Assembly (NCBI RefSeq): GCF_025118155.1
Contig: NW_026251430.1
Location: 124,001-188,000 of the forward strand
Length of the DNA: 64,000 nucleotides
Direction: 5' to 3'
Origin: Cokeromyces recurvatus
Lineage: Eukaryota; Mucoromycota; Mucoromycetes; Mucorales; Mucoraceae
Shown here in pieces: positions 13,135-25,394 of this stretch. The translations under genes and the position numbers were made by a program. Each line of letters begins with the position of its first letter. The first letter of the stretch is position 1. The notes under the pieces were generated by a model that was not told the DNA's origin, searched no databases, and saw only the letters and a list, made by a program, of their open reading frames with translations.

Positions 13135-13728
13135 ATGAGGTAAAATTTAAAATTTATAATAAATGCATACATGTATACATTTAAAAAAAAAAAATACTAA
13201 TGAACATTTAAATACTTTTAGTTCTGTATTGAATAAACCTAAATCTGAAATGACAGAGGAGGAACTCCGTCAACAAGAAGAACTCGAATTCAATACCGGT
13301 CCTCTCTCTGTTTTACAACAATCAGTAAAAAATAACAACCAAGTTTTGATCAGTTGTCGTAACAATCATAAACTTTTAGCTCGTGTGAAGGCATTTGATC
13401 GTCATTGTAACATGGTTCTTGAAAATGTTAAAGAGGTGAATAAGATGCACAATAATCATTTAATTGGGAGAAGGGGAAGAAAAAAGAAAAAGAAATATTA
13501 ATAAGAATTATGGTTTTTATTTTATTATTATTATTTTAATAGATGTGGACTGAAACACCTCGTAGTGGTAAGGGTTCAAAGGCAAAGCCTGTGAATAAAG
13601 ATCGTTTTGTTAGTAAGATGTTCCTTCGTGGTGATACTGTTGTTCTTGGTAAATAGTTGATGAAAAAAGAAATTATTCTATTTATTTACTTACATGCTTT
13701 TTATATAGTTCTTAGAAACACTGTATAA
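13135..13728 (+). CDS. SMD2: Spliceosomal core protein Sm D2
   Basis: Exons 13135-13139, 13222-13435, 13543-13648 and 13709-13728 join to 114 residues. The first coding exon is only ATGAG, so the start methionine and part of Ser2 are alone. The body reads [18 protein letters not shown], then the Sm1 motif ending [18 protein letters not shown] and the Sm2 motif [13 protein letters not shown]. SmD2 pairs with SmD1 in the heptameric ring on U1, U2, U4 and U5 snRNAs. Length and order match the family. Confidence 0.96.
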
Positions 13729-14312
13729 ATAAAGAGATAAAATCGATATTATGAATAATAATAAACAAAAAAAAAAAAAAAAAAAAAAAAAGAAAAAGAG
13801 ATAGTCAAGGTTTTATATACATACATGTATATGTGTGTCTTTATGTATTGCAAGTAGTATATTGAAGGAAAACAAAATAGATAACGCGCGTCTGTTTTTA
13901 TATTTAATCACAGTAAATAAGCTTAATAGATTAACATCAATTATAACGCCAAAGCATTAGAAAAGGAATGTTGTAAAAAGACATTGTAATTCATTAAAGT
14001 GTAAATATTTTATTCACATTTGACAGGCTGGTGGTATCTTAGTGTTATCTTATATAATTTTTGATAAACGCCTCTTATACAATTATTTAGGTGGTAGAAT
14101 GAATTACATCTTTTTTATTCGATAATTTTTTTTTTACTCCATATTATAATCAACCAATATAATGCAAATGCCACCCGTTTAAGATTATTTACATCAAAAG
14201 TCACATCTATACTTTTAAAACTTACTACTCTTTCATCTCTTCTATCTATTCTTGATTCTTTCTTTTTTTTTTTTTTTTTTTTTTTTTCTTTTTTATTATT
14301 TTATTTTTAAAT
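13729..14312. other. Intergenic, AT-rich
   Basis: Holds the SMD2 3' UTR, a poly-A run near 13768-13791 and a T-tract leader near 14262-14287 before the MTHFR start. Nothing else recognised. Confidence 0.55.
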
Positions 14313-16581
14313 ATGAAAGTAATAGATAAGCTTAACAAAGTAAACAGTAATAGAGATCTTTCTTATTCGTTTGAATATTTTCCTCCAAAAACTGATTTAG
14401 TAATATTAATAAGAATCAAAAGAAGAAAAAAAAAAGGGGGGAAAGGAGTATTTATTATTTTGTTTGTATAATATATACATATATGTATATATAAAAGGGG
14501 TTTGGTAACCTTATAGATCGCTTGGGACGTATGGCCCATTTAGAACCTAATTTCATTTCATGTACGTGGGGGACAGGTGGATCTAGTCAGAAATATAGTT
14601 TAGAACTCTGTTCAACTGCACAAAGACAGTATGGTTTAGATACAATGATGCATTTAACCTGTACGAATATGGGAAAGGACAAGATAGATAGTGCTCTAAA
14701 AGCAGCTCAAGAGGCAGGTATTCGTAACATTTTGGCTCTTCGAGGGGATCCACCTCGAGGACATGAATACTGGACACCGACTGATACTGACTTTTCACAT
14801 GCTATTGACCTTGTACGTTATATCCGTCAATGGTATGGAGATTACTTTTGTATTGGTGTCGCTGGCTATCCAGAGGGACATATTGATTGTCCTAATCAAG
14901 ATCAAGAAATGAATTATTTAAAAGCAAAGATAGAGGCAGGGGCAGATTTTGTGATGACACAATTGTTTTATGATACAGATATCTTTATTAATTGGCTACA
15001 CACATGTCGTGAAATAGGTATTCAGGTACCTATTATACCAGGTATTATGCCTATCCCTACTTATCAAAGCTTTCGTCGAATGATTCATCTTTGTAATATA
15101 AAAGTACCAAAGAAGATGATGATGGATCTAGACGCTATTAAAGTAAGTTTTTTTTTTAAAAAAAATGCAAAAAAGTTAAATAATACTCGATCAAATTAGA
15201 GTGATGATGAAAAGGTAAAAGAATATGGTGTTCAACTTGCAGTGTCTATGATTCAACGTTTGTACAAGGAAGAAGGCATTTGTCATTTTCATATTTCCAC
15301 ACTTAATCTAGAAAGATCTACACGACTCATTTTAGAGGCTTTACAAATACATAAACCTAAGGAGGTAAAGATAACAGATTTTTATTTATTTAAAACCATT
15401 CTATATTAAAAATAATCATCCCTATGAATAGAAAGAGTATTCTAATAGAATACTCTCTCCCTGGACAGTTGTTCATGATCCTACAAGAGCAGAATTATGG
15501 GATGAATTTCCTAATGGTAGATATGGTGATTCACGTTCACCAGGCAAGTTGTTATTTATATATTAACAATAATGATCTATATATTTTTGTATGTTTTATA
15601 TTTATTAAATGGATCTTAATATAGCTTATGGTGAACATACATTTAGTGGAAGTCAAATACTACCTGTAAAGTTCAAAAAAAAAAAAAAAAAAAAAAAAAA
15701 GAAAGAAAGAGATAGATCTACTCCCATATAATATAATAGTCATTATATTAATCCATTATTGTCTTAATACGAGTATAGACATCACAAGCTATATCAAAAT
15801 GGGGACAGCCAGAAAGTATACAAGATTTGACAGAGTTATTTGTAAAATATATTAAAGGAGAGATTCATTCTTTACCTTGGTGTGAAGAAAGTCTTCAAAC
15901 AGAAAGTGAAACGATTCGACAACGGTTAATAGAAATGAATCAACGTGGTTACTGGACAGTGAGTTCACAACCAGCAGTAAATGGAGTGTCTAGTGAAGAT
16001 CCTATTTATGGCTGGGGACCTAAAGGAGGTTATGTCTATCAAAAGGCTTTTATTGAATTCTTTGTTTCTGACCAACATATTGATTCCATTTTAAATCGTA
16101 TTTCCAAAGATAAATCGATTAGTTATTATGCAATTAATCAAAAGGTATACAAATAGATATGTATAAAAAGAAGTCATTATCTTCTCTAATAATATAGGAT
16201 CGTGTACCATTCATTTTGTATTCTTTTTGTAGGATGATTTTCGTACCAATATATCTGATCCTGATGCACAAAACACCGTCACTTGGGGTGTTTTCCCGTG
16301 TAAAGAAATTATTCAGTCTACCATCATTGAAAGATTAAGTTTCCAAGCTTGGAAGGTAGTAAATAATAAAAAAAGAAAGAAAGAAAAATTTTCTTAGAAA
16401 AATAAAATAATAATAATAGGATGAAGCCTTTGAATTATGGACAGAGTGGGAAGAAGAATATCCAACTCATAGTAAAAGTCAAAAGCTTTTAAAAGAAGTG
16501 AAAGAAACATACTGGCTTGTAAATGTTGTTCATCATGATTTTCATAAGCCTGATTTCTTATTTAATCTTATATTATCTTAA
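14313..16581 (+). CDS. MET13: Methylenetetrahydrofolate reductase
   Basis: Eight exons (14313-14399, 14498-15142, 15200-15364, 15432-15543, 15625-15665, 15779-16144, 16233-16355, 16420-16581) give 566 residues. The N-terminal TIM barrel shows [42 protein letters not shown] and [11 protein letters not shown], the FAD and folate-binding landmarks. The C-terminal half ([33 protein letters not shown]) is the eukaryotic AdoMet-responsive regulatory domain. It reduces methylene-THF to methyl-THF for methionine synthesis. The intron after 15543 begins with GC (GCAAGT), a GC-AG intron. MET12 paralogues look alike, so the symbol is tentative. Confidence 0.96.
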
Positions 16582-16766
16582 AATACGCGTACAAAATAAA
16601 ATATTATTTTTCATTTCCCTCCAATTACATAATCAATAGATGTATAAAACTAATTATGAGTATTTAATTAAAGTATATTTGTGTATATATTATCCCAGAG
16701 GGTAAACGTCATTTAATGATTTACATGTAAATGTTTATATATATAAGCTAGTAACAAATAGCTATT

Positions 16767-17045
16767 TTATGCTTGCTATTTATTAAAGGAAATAAATGAG
16801 TATAATTCATTATTAAATGCTTATTATAAAACTTACAGCAGCCTTTTCACTTTCATAACGTTTCTTATCAGCTTCAGCCTTTTGAACATAGGGCTAATGA
16901 TAATAAAATTAGTTAGTTTAGTATTTGTGGTCAATATAGCTATTCTATTCTATTTACCTTCTTTTCTTCATCAGACATAGCCTTCCATTTTTCACCAAGG
17001 ATCTTACCAATTTGTCCTATATGAATCCACTTCAGTATCCCAATC

Positions 17046-17079
<34 letters not shown>

Positions 17080-17281
17080 TTCTTTTTTTTTTCTCCTTAC
17101 CAAAAGTAGCTTCAGGATTTTCTTCCTTTACAGAAGCTCTCTTTTCTTGAGAAAAGAACATGTATGCAGATAAACCGCGCTTAGGGGCACTAGGATCCTT
17201 CTTACTACGTCTAGACTTCTTCTTTTCATCATCAACTTTAGAAGCAGCGCGCTTAGTTTCTTTAACAGTTTCCTTAGGCAT
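16767..17281 (-). CDS. NHP6: NHP6-type HMG-box protein
   Basis: Minus strand, exons 17281-17101, 17016-16958 and 16893 onwards. A basic N-terminal arm ([20 protein letters not shown]) leads into one HMG box: [45 protein letters not shown]6 proteins bend DNA without sequence preference and help FACT and transcription initiation. The 3' end is ambiguous. Reading on from KAA gives VSFIISI and stop at 16813. Alternatively a good GTAAGT donor after KAA splices to a TAG acceptor at about 16776, adding only Gln-Ala and stop at 16767. I favour the latter weakly. An intron holds a CT-rich tract at about 17046-17092. Confidence 0.85.
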
Positions 17282-17637
17282 ACTAACGGATCGCGTTTAA
17301 AGGAAAATAAAAAAAAAATTAATACAAAAAAAAAAAAAAGGGATCTCATTTTTTTTTAACTCCTAAATAAAAACTTACTTTAATAAAATAGAATAATAAT
17401 GATAATAATAAAAAAAAAAAAAAAGAAAAAAGAAAAATGTATGTGTGTATGCAATAAAATAGATGTATTATGAGGCTTATTTTTTTTTTCAGTCTGAGTA
17501 GGCCGAACCTTTATTGATTGCATTCAAAAGACACCAATAGATTAGCTTGATTAACGTGTGATTAATTCGGTGGCAGTCACCGCGCGTCACTTTTTTTTTC
17601 TTATAAAGAAAAAAAAATCGACACTATTCACCCACAA

Positions 17638-17668
<31 letters not shown>

Positions 17669-17694
17669 ATTTTATTGTTAGAAAAAAAAAACAT

Positions 17695-18390
17695 TTATTT
17701 TTTTACGCGCGGTAACCAAGCGTGTTCAGGAATTTTTTTAGCCCAATCTATTTTTTTTTTTTTTTTTTTTTATTTTGTTAATTTTTTTTTTTTTAAGAAA
17801 AAAAAGTAGTGTGTTTAATATTTTTTTTTTTTTTACCTGGTATTGCTTCATCCGATAATTGAATATTGTTCATAATTGATTTTATTAAATTTGTTGTATC
17901 TTTTTTTATTTTTATTATTTTCATTTAGAATGGAATATGCAAATAGATTGAACTTTTCTTACCTGAAGATAGTCTTTCTGAAGGTTCTAATTCGATGATG
18001 GGTGCTTCAATATATGTTTCTTTCTCTAAAGTATATGAATGGTCTTCATCATCTGAATCTAATAACTGATAATTGTCTTCTTGAGGTAAAGCTTGGTATC
18101 CAAAAGTATCTAATTCTTCTTCTTCGTCAGTTTCACTCGAATTATTTTCTTGAATATGCACAACTAGTCAATGTCATTGAATTAAGTTACATGTGTACAT
18201 TTAAGTCTTTAACTATTATTGATATTACTTTTATCTAATTGTTTTGCAAAATCTTCAACTATATCTATATCTTATCGAGAGAATAAAAAAAAAGGAATCA
18301 TGTTAATATAAATTAGAATATATCAGTATCATTTCTACCTTTATCATCAGTATGAATATTATTTTGTAATTCAGTTTCTTCTGTTTTCAT
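17695..18390 (-). CDS. MEA1: MEA1-like (male-enhanced antigen 1) family protein
   Basis: Five exons on the minus strand (18390-18339, 18264-18214, 18163-17963, 17899-17837, 17747-17695) join in consistent phases 1,1,1,1 to 139 residues. The acidic middle has FGYQALPQEDNYQLLDSDDED; the C-terminus has TNLIKSIMNNIQLS then IPDWAKKIPEHAW. These match the three landmarks I recall in animal MEA1: the GYQPL motif, a VKRTM-like helix, and PAWAREI..W. Molecular function is unknown in the family. The last two exons are short and flanked by homopolymer-rich introns, so they were placed by motif and phase, not by ORF length. Confidence 0.65.
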
Positions 18391-18510
18391 GTTGACAAAA
18401 GAAAAAGATAAAGAAACAACTGGCTTTAAAATAGGAATGCAAAAAAAAAAAAAAAAAAAAAAAGACTTTATTTTTACTATGTGTATTTTTTTTTTTTTCT
18501 TTAAAAAAAA
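18391..18510. promoter_or_regulatory. Divergent promoter MEA1-like / USB1
   Basis: Only 120 bp separate the two divergent start codons. The spacer has an A-tract near 18440-18463 and a T-tract near 18485-18499. A shared promoter is inferred from spacing alone. Confidence 0.5.
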
Positions 18511-18861
18511 ATGGAATCACTTAATCAATATGAATCGTCTGATGAAGAAAGTCAAACTGAAATAATTCAAGAAAATAGACTGAAGAGAAAAGCTTCTATG
18601 GATAGCAAGTAGATAAAATATAATAAATATACACACACATACATTTGCATATACATGTATTAAATTAAACTATAATGTATATACATATTTACACTAGCAA
18701 TGTTAACAAAATGCCAAAGTTACCATCTTTCTTTAACATACAAACACAAAACTCAACAACTACGGAAAGTCATAATGGAAGAGTACGTACAATTCCACAT
18801 AAAGTAGATAGTTGGGCTACTTATGTCTACTTTAAGGGTAAGGAGTAATAAATAAATATGA

Positions 18862-18911
<50 letters not shown>

Positions 18912-19476
18912 TTGACAGATTTAAAGTGAACTTATCTAATAGTGAGATAATCAAGAAAATATCAGCTTATTTAAATAATCAGGTTGAATTAATGAAAGAA
19001 GAATTTCATATCAGTTTAAGCCGACCTATTTATTTTAGAAAATATCAATTAGATTCATTTACAAGTGATATAAGAAATGCTGTCAAAGATATTGAGTCAT
19101 TTAATATATCTTTTGCACAATTAGCTTGTTTAACTAATGAGGAAAAGACACGATCCTTTTTAACTTTAGAAATAGGCAATGGTTACAATGAGGTAAATAA
19201 ATAAATTAGTTGACTTGGGTTTTATATACTAAAAAGTGGAATTAGTTATTACATTGTATGAAATCGATTGATACAATTTTAACTCAATATCGTAAACCTG
19301 TATTTTATAATCCACCTCGATTTCATACAAGTATTGCTTGGTCGTTATCTGAAAAAGTCATTCAGTCATTAAAGATACCCTCTTCTGTGATAGAAGAAGA
19401 TTTAAAAGAAGCCTATCATTTAACTAAAATTTATATAAAAATGGGTCATAAAATAGAGACAATTCCTTTAAAATAA
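18511..19476 (+). CDS. USB1: U6 snRNA 3'-5' exonuclease Usb1
   Basis: Exons 18511-18608, 18698-18837, 18927-19192 and 19246-19476 join to 244 residues. Two HxS catalytic tetrads of the 2H phosphoesterase fold are visible: HISLSRP near residue 100 and HTSIAW near residue 190. WATYVYF precedes the fold, as in the family. Usb1 trims U6 snRNA and leaves a terminal 2',3'-cyclic phosphate or phosphate, protecting U6. The intron before exon 3 contains a 45-A tract; its acceptor (TTTAAAG) was chosen because nearer AG choices give a stop. Confidence 0.9.
18865..18909. repeat. Intronic poly-A tract, 45 nt
   Basis: Uninterrupted A run in USB1 intron 2, half of that intron. Confidence 0.95.
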
Positions 19477-19637
19477 ATTCTCGACTATTAAGGTTGCTTT
19501 GATACTCCCTTTGTTCATGCACACTGAATCACAACAAGGGGTCCTGTCTTTTAATTTTTTTTTTTTTTAATTTTAATTTTAATTTTTAATTTTCCTTCTT
19601 CTTCTTGTTAATTATTGTCAACAACAATATAAAGACT

Positions 19638-22389
19638 ATGGATCCATATGAGTTTACGACTCAAAGTACACATGAGGATACGCAACAACAAGATATAGAT
19701 GATGATGATTTAAAGAAACTTGAAAAAGAGTTGATATCTGCATCTGCTGATTACTATGGTGTCTTGAATGTTTCTAGAAAAGTAATTTATACATTAAAGA
19801 AAGAATGAAAAAAAAAAAAAAAAAAAAAAAAAAACAACAACCTAGTATGATTAACTCGTTTTGTTATACTTATAAAGGCTACAGAGGATGAAATTAAAGA
19901 AGCATACAAAAAATTATGTAGATTCTTTCATCCTGATAAAGTAATGAATAAGAACACTAAATAATGACCTCTTCCATTTCTAATCATCTCGTATAGCATA
20001 CAGATGAAGTAAAAAAAAAAGTAGCAGAATCTCGTTTTCAAGTTATTCAAAAAGCATATGAAGGTACATTAGGATGATATTAGACAAATTCAATTGGATA
20101 AAGAGCTAAATAAATATACACACTCACATATAGTATTATGTAATCCACAAAAAAGAATTATTTATGATACATATGGCGAAGAAGGATTAAATGCAAGCTG
20201 GGATATAGGACCTCGTTATAAAACAAAAGAAGAAGTAAGTAAGCACAATGTTACTCCCCCTTTTTTTTTTTTTTTTTTTTTTACTATATACGAATGAGAG
20301 TATTTACGTTTTGAAATATATACATGTAGTTAAGAGAAGAATATGAGAAAATGGCTCGACAAAAAAGAGAACAGGAATTAGAGAACTTGGTTCGATCAAA
20401 AGGAGAATTTCAATTAACAGTAAATGCTACACAAATATTTGATCCTTATGAACCACCTATCTTTGTTGGATTTGGACAACAACCTTTACAACAAAAGAGA
20501 AAAAAGAATCCTCTTAGTTTCCTTACAAAAGCACAGACACAGCAATTATTTATGCGACATTCCTTTCAGGTAGATAAAAGAAAATAGAAAGTCTATTTAT
20601 GAATCATATTAAAATGCATTGTATACAGACACAAATTGGACAACAAACACATGCTATTGTTAGTGGGACAATGGTATCAAGATCTGGTATGGGTGGTGGT
20701 AATGTATTAGGAACGATTAGACACACTATATCTCCAAAATTATGGGGAGAAGTAAGTACATTTTATTATCTTGGACGTGAACAAACTTAGTTAACATTAT
20801 GTTATTTTAAGGTAACAGCTACTTTATTGACACCTAGGATGATCACATTAAAAAGTTATTATACATTATCTCAGGATAGGTAAATAGCAATAGAGATAAT
20901 AAAATAAACAAAAAAGATTTCATTCTTATTTTTGTTCATAGTTTTATTAACTCTTCAGCTCAAATAAATTCTATACATGAGCCACCTATACTTTCAGTTA
21001 CTTTAGGTAGAAGGTTATTTTCTACTACAACAGGATATATGACCTATCGTACTGGTGAATGGTCTTTATTAGGTTGGGGTGGTGATGTCTCTCAAAAGAT
21101 GGATAGATCTTCTGTATCGCTTGGTATGGCTGGCACACATAAACGTGGTAATCATTACAGTGGTGAAATACAGGTAAATGATTGAATTGTAACAAATAAC
21201 TAACTTGGCTATTTACCCTATTTTATATTATAGACTGGCATTATGTCTTCTCATATTGCTGGTGAATATACATATAAATTACCTCATCAAGCACGTCTTC
21301 GATTATCTTGTTCTTTATCTTCACAAGGTGGGATTATGGCAAGTATCGGTAGTGACCATAAAATTAGTCAACATGTAAGAATGGGTATGTCGATGGAATG
21401 TGGTTTACCTTCAGGCGTTATTGTGAAGTTTAGGTAAGGAAAAATAATCATATATGTATGTATGTATGTATGTATTTATAAGGTCATGTTAGAGTATCTC
21501 GTCTTGGCCAAAAAATTGTATTACCCATTATTCTTTCATCCGAGTTAGACCTCAAGCTAGCTTTCTTCGGTGCAGTCATTCCTGCTTCCGTCGCAATAGC
21601 CCTTGATCAACTCGTTTTAAAACCCCGAAGAAAGCGATTAATTAAGCAGTAAGTTTACTTTATATTTATATATTTGTTTATTACGTAGTATGGTTTTGAT
21701 AAACTAACTCTTTTTATATATATAAACAGAAAAATTGATGAATTAAGAGCTGAACATGCTGAATACCTTGAAAATCGTAAACAAGAAGCATTAGAAGCTC
21801 AATCACTTATGTCTGACATAGCAGAAAGAAAGAAAAAACAAGAAGAGAAAAAAGACGATGGTATAATATTAGTATTTCTCGTTTTATATATAGATAGATA
21901 TACAATTCTAAAAATGACTATATTCATTTAGGTCTTGTCATTGTTAAAGCATGGTATGGTCATTTAGAGAATTTAGATAAAGATGAGGAAGGAGTTGTTG
22001 ATGTCAGTATTGTAATTCAAACGCTTGTCTATGAGTCGAGACTGACGATCCCAGGCGGACATTCAAAAGTAAAATACTGTTTAATACCAAAAAAAAAAAA
22101 ATGTATAAAATGTTGAACTAAAGATGTTTTTTTTTTTTTTGTAGTCAAATATACTTGGATTTTATGATCCCTGCTTAGGAGAAAAGAAGCAATTATATGT
22201 ACAATATAGATTTAGACATAGACTTCATCAAGTTACTGTAGAAGATACAGCTGCTTTAATTTGTCCTGCTCAAGGTAATTATTCACTCTATACACATAAT
22301 AATAATAAGAATAATAGAATAGATGATTAATTGAATTTTCTTTTTTTTTTATTATTATTATTATAAAAGCGCATCTTCTTAATTTGTAA
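19638..22389 (+). CDS. DNAJC11: DNAJC11-type J-domain protein (mitochondrial)
   Basis: Fourteen exons (19638-19781, 19878-19940, 19997-20063, 20134-20234, 20330-20569, 20629-20751, 20812-20879, 20942-21173, 21234-21433, 21493-21648, 21730-21860, 21932-22068, 22145-22274, 22370-22389) join to 603 residues. The N-terminal J domain (YYGVLNVSRKATEDEIKEAY, HPD in CRFFHPDK, KRIIYDTYGEEGL) is followed by a middle beta-rich region (RSGMGGGNVLG, LGMAGTHKRGNHYSGEIQ), then a coiled coil (ERKKKQEEKKDD) and the C-terminal DUF3395 block (DVSIVIQTLVYESRLTIPGG, LGFYDPC). Family members associate with MICOS/SAM in mitochondria and affect cristae. The start MDPYEF is preferred over an in-frame upstream ATG because it begins the acidic leader. 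Confidence 0.92.
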
Positions 22390-22749
22390 AAAATATAAAA
22401 ATAAAACATTACACAACTTACTTTAGTGGCAATATAAAAAATTTCCAGGGGCCGAACTCAATTACTAAATAAGGGATTGTTGGATTACTATAGTGATGAA
22501 AATAGTAACAACCAGAAAAAACCAAAAAAACCAAAAAAACCAAAAAAAAAAAAAAAAAAAAAAAAAAAAACAATAAAAACTCCCTTTTTTTATTATTTTC
22601 CTTTTCTTTCCCTTTTTTTGTTCTTTTTTTTTTTTTATATATATATATTTCTTTTTGTTTTTTTTGTGTGTGTCTGTGTATTTTTTTTTCTTCTCTTTTT
22701 CTGTAAATAAAATAATTATTGTTAGATTTAGTTACCCCGCACATAAAGT
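22390..22749. other. Intergenic, low-complexity leader
   Basis: Holds a (CCAAAAAAA)n-like run around 22512-22541 continuing into poly-A, then T-rich sequence before the chitin synthase start. Likely promoter; no coding signal trusted. Confidence 0.5.
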
Positions 22750-22942
22750 ATGTCAAATCATAGATCTTCTGCTGGATATCGACCTGATCCACGGATGTCT
22801 CAGCAACAACAAGCGTATGGGATAAGATCTTCTCCTCACCAGTCATATGGTATGAATCAATTTTCACGATCTCCTCCTCCTCCTCGTCCACCTCAACATC
22901 ATCAACATAGATTAAGACCTCAACAACAAATTCATCATCATC

Positions 22943-22973
<31 letters not shown>

Positions 22974-25347
22974 GAGAATTCCTTCTCCATCCAGACAATC
23001 TAGAATGATGATGTCATCCCCTAATAGACCTCTAATGCGACCACCCACACCCTATAATAGTAATAGCAGTAATGGTAGTCATAATAGTAGCCATGGACCC
23101 TATCGTAGGGTTAGTATGAATCGATCTCGGTCACTTTCTCGACCAGAGAGACAAAGACCAAGACAAGGTATCTTTCGTACTCCCTCACAACAGCAACAAC
23201 AACATCGTATACAACAACAACAGCAACAGCAACACTACTATGCTCGTTATTATGGTCAACAAAGACCGAATAATTATCCTATGCCGAATCGTTTACAACA
23301 TCAATTAGAACAAAAAATATATCAGCAACAACAAGAAGCTTTACTACAACAGCAACAACAACAACAACAAAATAATAGACCAAATGATAATAATGCTACA
23401 AACATGACTATACCTGAAGAAAAAGTAAAAGTATTGACTAATTGGTGGTCTTGGATTGCCTTTCTTATGACCTGCTGCATACCAAGTTGGTTTATCCGTG
23501 TTTGTCTTAGGAAAAAGGATTCAATGGTGCAACAGGCTTGGAGAGAAAAGGTAATGATAATAACAACACATACATACATACATACATACATACATTGATT
23601 GTTTTTTTTTTTTTTTGGCTAACTCATGTATATATAATATTATTTTTAGCTTTCATTATGTTATATCATTTTATTTCTTTGTGGTGCACTTGCATTTGTC
23701 ACTTATGGTTTGAATCGTACTCTCTGCCCTTCTCCAGGTGCAAATTCACCTTTTTCAAGAGAGATAGATGGTATTCGTACCCCAGTTTATTATAGCGATG
23801 TTCGCGTATTTGGTCATATTTATCCAATGGATGAAATGAAAATCTTTTTCGCTAATCATGGCTTGAATTTAACAAATGATTATGAAAATACAGATATTAG
23901 TGGTATCTTTGATGGTGATATAAATGGGGACTGTAACGGTCATGACCTTCCCCATACCTGTGTACTTGTTAACCCTTATGGCGGTGGTTTAGCCGCACCT
24001 AATAATGCTTGTCTATCACTGGCTGAATTACAAAGATCGATAAAGTCTACCGCTATCTTAGGTTTTGATTGGCAAGATTTAAATAAAGATTTGATTTACG
24101 GTCAAGGATTAAGTTTAGTAGGAGATTCAGGTAAAATAAATAAAAAAAAAAAATAATAATAAAAAAAGTTATGACATAATGGACTAAAAATTTATATTCA
24201 TGATACACACTTATAGTCTTGAATTTAACAAAATACCTTAATTTAAATACATCACCTTTTGATTCGGAAGTCGATCGGGCTATTCGAAATAACTTGGCAA
24301 GTGATTTATCATATGCACTTATGTATGCAAAAGGTGGCAAAAATGCATATAAATGTTTAATAGCTCGATACAATGTAGGCATTATGGAGACAGAAACTGG
24401 GGGATGTATTGCAGCATCTATTATCATGACTCTTATGTTAGTTGTGATTATAGTGATGATTGTGATTCGTTATTCCATGGCTCTTCTCTTTCAATGGTTT
24501 ATATCAAGTCGATTGATTAAACCAGGTGGGAGGTCAAATTGGTTAGCTTGGCGTTCTATTAAAGGTGGTAATGATGATCCCGCAAATCATATCCCAGGAC
24601 CTTATAACAATTATGGTCCCATGAACAATGTCACTAGTTCATCCGCCTCCTTGGGTTCTGCTACTTCCTCTTCTCGCAATACACCTGTCTTTAGTGAACA
24701 AAGTTCCTCTGTCGGTTTAGGGGGAAATCGTTCAGATATCGTTACTACAGAACTTTATACTGTCATGCTCGTCACTTGTTATTCAGAAGGTGAAGAAGGT
24801 CTTCGAATCACGATGGATAGTTTAGCAGAGACTACATACTCTAAGAAACATAAAATTTTCTTTGTCATTGCAGATGGTATGATTACAGGTGCAGGTGAAA
24901 CAAGGTCAACACCCGATATCGTGGTTGGTATGATGGATCTGGATCCCACCATGACAAATCCAAAGCCTGCCTCTTATTTAGCTATTGCAGATGGTGAAAA
25001 ACAATTAAACATGGCTAAAGTATATGCTGGTCATTATAAGGGTGTTCCTTGTATTACGATTATTAAATCAGGTACAGAAGAGGAAGCAAATGCACCTAAA
25101 GCAGGTAATCGTGGTAAACGTGACTCACAGGTAAAAATATATCTCTATAAAGATATATATATTATAATTATGGAACTCATTTTTTTTTTCTTTAAGTTAA
25201 TTTTAATGAGCTTCTTTCAACGTGTTTTATTTAATGATCGCTTATCAGAATTGGATTATGAGATTTTTTGGAAAATGACTTGGTTAATGAAAGGCGTTAC
25301 ACCTGATAAATTTGAATTAGTATTAATGGTAGAATCAATCATATTAT

Positions 25348-25394
<47 letters not shown>

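Noticed and set aside
22418..22990. Minus-strand open frame rich in Val and Asp
   Set aside because: It is the antisense of the Gln-rich chitin synthase N-terminus and a poly-A/T leader; low complexity, no start context or homology.
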